A stretch of DNA of 8,420 bases. It comes from an uncultured Acidobacteriota bacterium. Lineage in GTDB: Bacteria > Acidobacteriota > Blastocatellia > RBC074. Shown one piece after another: positions 1 through 8,420 of the stretch. The DNA is taken from the NCBI GenBank assembly GCA_937967285.1, contig CALBSU010000386.1:1-8420 (forward strand). The letters run 5' to 3'. The notes under the pieces are model-generated. The model did not search any database. It saw only the letters and a program-made list of their open reading frames with translations, and was not told the DNA's origin. The translations under genes were made by a program, and so were the position numbers. Every line of letters begins with the position of its first letter. Positions within the stretch are counted from its first letter, which is position 1.

Positions 1-1124
<1,124 letters not shown>

Positions 1125-1169
1125 GGGAATCAGGAAGTCCGTTTAATCAGGAACAAAGATCACTGGAAA

Positions 1170-2138
<969 letters not shown>

Positions 2139-2148
2139 TCGAATCGGT

Positions 2149-3426
2149 CTACATTCCGGCGGGCGGTTTCGTCGTCTCAGCCGGTGGTGTTGCCGTCTGT
2201 GGCGCCGGTTTGGGCGCAGGTTTTCTGAGATGGTTTTCCGGCGGCAGCGCCGCGGCTGCCAGATCCCGGATCGTCTTCAGCGAGTGGCAGTAGTTGCACT
2301 TCGCGCTTTCGAGCGTGACCTGACCTTCGATTTTAGTCTGCATCTCCTTCTTGTGGCATTCGATGCAACTGATCGGGAGAGGCTGTTTCTCCTTCGTCTT
2401 CCTGTCTTCGAGATAAAAATCCGAGCGCGTCTGAGCCGTCTTGCCTGTGGCGTGACAGGAGAGGCAGTCCTGCACCGATTTGCCGACATTCTCGTCGTGC
2501 GTCTTGTGACTGAACGGCAGCGGAGGCTTTTTGACGGCCGGATTCCTCGGATTCAATTCGGTATTGACGATGGTCCGGGCGAAGAAGAGCGCGGCGTATT
2601 CCGATCCCTTGATTGGCCGTCCGTCGCGCGGCGGTCTGCCGGCATCCCTGTGACAGCCGATACAGTTGGTGGCGAAGGTGTTCTTCGGATTCGGCTTGTC
2701 CGGTTTCGGAGGCGAGACGATCTTCTCGTCGAAATGGCAGACGAAACATTCCGGATGGCCCGGCGATCCCATCTTGACGCCCGGGCCGAACTCGATCCCT
2801 GCGACTGAAACCGGCGCGTCATGCCGGACGTGGCAGGATGCGCACTCATACCGGTTCTTGTCCAGCTTCCTGTTCGCCGTCGCATCGGCTTTCGCGTCGA
2901 AAAACTTTATCCGCCCAGCCAGCGGAGTCCCTTTGGCGTACTGCTCGAAGAAATCGACGTGTTCGGCGTGCGAGTAGTAATCGTAGAACTGCGACGTTCC
3001 GCCGCCGGCAGGATTGGGAAAACGCCGGATGTTGGTCGCCATCTGCTTCGGATTGACGGTCAGCCTGTCGTGGCAGATCGCGCACATTTCGCGCGGCATG
3101 GCCGATCCCGTGAATGCGTGGCATTCGGTGCATGCAGTATGCGTCTTCTGGTCGGGGAGGCCCGATCTGTGACTCGGATATCCGATCGAGGCCAGATCGT
3201 GCTGATCTTTACCCAGTTTGTCCCGCGTAGCGTTCCCGTGGCAGTACGCGCAGTCCAGTTCGATCGTCTTCGACCTGTCGATCAGGCTTTTGACCTGTCC
3301 GGCATGCGATTTGTGGGTGAACTTCGAATATTTCGACGGAGCGGCCGGGCGCCGCTGCGGCGCGCTCGCCGCAACCCAGAGCAGCAGTCCTGAAAGCAGT
3401 ATGCAGATGAAGGTGATTCGTTTCAT
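2149..3426 (-). CDS. Exported nonaheme c-type cytochrome (three c7-like triheme modules), 425 aa
   Basis: This is a larger paralogue of the downstream cytochrome. The ATG at 3426 is preferred to the in-frame TTG at 3459: it puts a normal signal peptide (MKRITFICILLSGLLLWVAASA) at the N-terminus, and the extra 11 residues would be encoded by an intergenic repeat. No strong ribosome binding site is visible. CXXCH motifs begin at C59, C99, C115, C195, C227, C255, C321, C354 and C377. HxxH pairs at 38/41, 153/156 and 307/310 open three triheme modules. Haems 2 and 5 have HxxCxxCH (HTACTECH, HPECFVCH); haem 8 does not. The haem order and the F[TS]HK[ST]H motifs before haems 1 and 7 match the neighbour one for one. 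Longer linkers before haems 4, 7 and 8 and a Pro/Ala/Thr-rich C-terminal tail (about residues 395-425) account for its greater size. The likely role is multi-step electron transfer outside the cytoplasmic membrane; partners are not identifiable from sequence. Confidence 0.92.
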   Translation of the reverse strand: MKRITFICILLSGLLLWVAASAPQRRPAAPSKYSKFTHKSHAGQVKSLIDRSKTIELDCAYCHGNATRDKLGKDQHDLASIGYPSHRSGLPDQKTHTACTECHAFTGSAMPREMCAICHDRLTVNPKQMATNIRRFPNPAGGGTSQFYDYYSHAEHVDFFEQYAKGTPLAGRIKFFDAKADATANRKLDKNRYECASCHVRHDAPVSVAGIEFGPGVKMGSPGHPECFVCHFDEKIVSPPKPDKPNPKNTFATNCIGCHRDAGRPPRDGRPIKGSEYAALFFARTIVNTELNPRNPAVKKPPLPFSHKTHDENVGKSVQDCLSCHATGKTAQTRSDFYLEDRKTKEKQPLPISCIECHKKEMQTKIEGQVTLESAKCNYCHSLKTIRDLAAAALPPENHLRKPAPKPAPQTATPPAETTKPPAGM

Positions 3427-3439
3427 GCCCGGTTGAAAG

Positions 3440-3641
3440 TTAAATCGCAAAGCACGCAAAGGTTTAATCGAAAAGCCTGCAAAGGTGGCAAAGGTTTCAG
3501 GTATAAAACAATCCCGATTATCCCGTATTGGTTACTTGCCGAATTGGAGCTGGTTCAATCAATTACCAGCTTAAAAATCTTTGCTTCCTTTGCATCCTTT
3601 GCGTTTAACCCCTTTGCTATCTTCGCGGGCTTTGCGATTTG

Positions 3642-3645
<4 letters not shown>
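3440..3645. repeat. Imperfect long inverted repeat of GCAAAG/CTTTGC units filling an intergenic gap
   Basis: The left arm (about 3442-3498) contains GCAAAG four times at roughly 10- to 20-base spacing. The right arm (about 3578-3640) contains CTTTGC five times plus one CTTCGC variant. Read as its complement, the right arm matches the left (shared AAATCGCAAAGC at the outer ends), apart from one inserted unit. Between the arms lies a further small hairpin, AGCTGGT at 3548-3554 pairing with ACCAGCT at 3565-3571. The element occupies essentially the whole gap between the HbpS-like gene and the 425-aa cytochrome gene, and its right edge overlaps the HbpS-like stop codon at 3642-3644. It could fold in the operon transcript and affect read-through or RNA stability, or be a remnant of a non-autonomous mobile repeat. 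No transposase is present. Confidence 0.8.
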
Positions 3646-6059
<2,414 letters not shown>

Positions 6060-6066
6060 TCTAATT

Positions 6067-6071
6067 TCCTC
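6067..6071 (-). promoter_or_regulatory. Ribosome binding site of the HbpS-like gene
   Basis: Read on the - strand this is GAGGA, ending 7 nt before the ATG at 6059. It supports that ATG as the true start. Confidence 0.65.
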
Positions 6072-6131
6072 GGTTATGAAACCAGGGGGCGCAGGGAATA
6101 ATAGAGCAGGTTAATTCAGAAAATCGGCCAA

Positions 6132-6160
6132 AATATAGCCCTATGACCAGTCTACTGCAA
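6132..6160 (-). promoter_or_regulatory. Candidate sigma70-type promoter for the HbpS-cytochrome operon
   Basis: On the - strand, TTGCAG (6160-6155) and TATATT (6137-6132) are separated by 17 nt. The -10 matches consensus at 5 of 6 bases and the -35 at 3 of 6. This would give a leader of roughly 65 nt before the ATG at 6059. It was found by eye; a second possible -10 (TATTAT) lies nearer the gene but lacks a good -35. Confidence 0.35.
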
Positions 6161-6186
6161 GCAAAAAATCCTCAGTTCGTCTTCAT

Positions 6187-6196
6187 GGAGGCCTCC
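6187..6196. promoter_or_regulatory. Perfect 10-bp palindrome GGAGGCCTCC, possible operator
   Basis: The site is fully symmetric and lies 11 bp upstream of the candidate + strand -35 box, and upstream of the candidate - strand promoter. That position suits a regulator acting on both divergent units. No regulator gene is in the window and the sequence does not match an operator I recognise. Confidence 0.3.
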
Positions 6197-6207
6197 GGAA
6201 CAAAAGA

Positions 6208-6237
6208 TTGACTTAACCGGAAAACCTGTGCTATCAA
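6208..6237 (+). promoter_or_regulatory. Candidate sigma70-type promoter for the beta-barrel gene
   Basis: TTGACT (6208-6213) and TATCAA (6232-6237) are spaced by 18 nt. The -35 matches consensus at 5 of 6 bases and the -10 at 4 of 6. Transcription from here would give a long leader of about 165 nt before the GTG at 6409. Confidence 0.4.
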
Positions 6238-6297
6238 CGCCCCACGAATCTTGCCCGGATAATTGAGTCGGGCCCGAATCGAAGCAGTCTGTTATCT

Positions 6298-6307
6298 GCA
6301 TTAATGC
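6298..6307. promoter_or_regulatory. Perfect 10-bp palindrome GCATTAATGC, possible operator
   Basis: This fully symmetric AT-centred site lies downstream of the candidate barrel promoter and about 100 bp before the start codon. Such symmetry is typical of sites for dimeric regulators, but a chance occurrence cannot be excluded. Confidence 0.25.
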
Positions 6308-6398
6308 CCCGGCATAAAGCGAATTTTACTTCGTTGTCTTTTTTGTCAGCAGAAATCCCGGAGTGATCCCGGCGAAATTCGCGTGCCGGTTCCCCCGC

Positions 6399-6403
6399 AG
6401 GAG
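6399..6403 (+). promoter_or_regulatory. Ribosome binding site of the beta-barrel gene (decides a GTG start)
   Basis: AGGAG ends 5 nt before the GTG at 6409. The GTG also begins a good signal peptide, so this site fixes a non-ATG start for the gene. Confidence 0.75.
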
Positions 6404-6408
6404 CGCCC

Positions 6409-8253
<1,845 letters not shown>

Positions 8254-8302
8254 TAACTGATGTTACGCAGTGACATTTATCAGATGAGAGTTGACCTGTA
8301 TC

Positions 8303-8398
<96 letters not shown>

Positions 8399-8420
8399 CA
8401 GATCAACAATTGTTCTATCG

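Larger units (their letters stand above)
6060..6408. other. Gene-free divergent intergenic region, 349 bp
   Basis: This stretch separates the start of the HbpS-like gene (left, - strand) from the start of the barrel gene (right, + strand). No convincing open reading frame is seen. It is richer in A/T than the genes on either side, and holds candidate promoters on both strands, a ribosome binding site at each end and two perfect 10-bp palindromes. A weak stem GCCCG/CGGGC (6253-6257 with 6269-6273) lies in what would be the leader of the barrel mRNA. No known riboswitch class is recognised. Confidence 0.7.

Noticed and set aside
3427..3459. Longer start (TTG at 3459) for the 425-aa cytochrome
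   Set aside because: It would add 11 residues from repeat DNA before a signal peptide that is already complete from the ATG at 3426.

Overview
The window looks like a piece of chromosome from an acidobacterium or a close relative. This is inferred from three things: an ADOP/MacB-type permease, a TIGR03437-like beta-sandwich domain of the kind abundant in Solibacter and related genera, and GC-rich coding DNA punctuated by AT-rich or palindromic intergenic repeats. No rRNA, tRNA, CRISPR array, transposase or phage gene is visible.

Layout: (1) bases 1-1094, + strand, the C-terminal part of an ADOP/MacB-like ABC transporter permease cut by the left edge, followed by four copies of a 7-bp repeat. 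(2) bases 1170-6059, - strand, three genes read right to left: a large exported protein with a TIGR03437-like domain and two GlcG/HbpS-like repeats (3642-6059), a 215-bp gap filled by an inverted repeat built of GCAAAG/CTTTGC units, then two exported nonaheme c-type cytochromes (2149-3426 and 1170-2138) separated by 10 nt. (3) bases 6060-6408, a gene-free divergent promoter region with candidate promoters on both strands and two perfect 10-bp palindromes. (4) bases 6409-8253, + strand, an exported protein with the look of an outer-membrane beta-barrel. (5) bases 8254-8420, a cluster of GC-rich REP-like palindromes running off the right edge.

The central locus (about 7 kb) is the interesting part. 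Each cytochrome has nine CXXCH haem sites arranged as three modules, each introduced by an HxxH pair as in triheme cytochrome c7. Together they could carry 18 haems. They sit with a protein related to haem-binding HbpS/GlcG and opposite a candidate outer-membrane barrel. By inference this could be a porin-cytochrome type route for moving electrons across the cell envelope, or a haem-rich periplasmic redox system. The sequence shows the parts but does not prove the function. The permease on the left is convergent to the locus and is probably unrelated.
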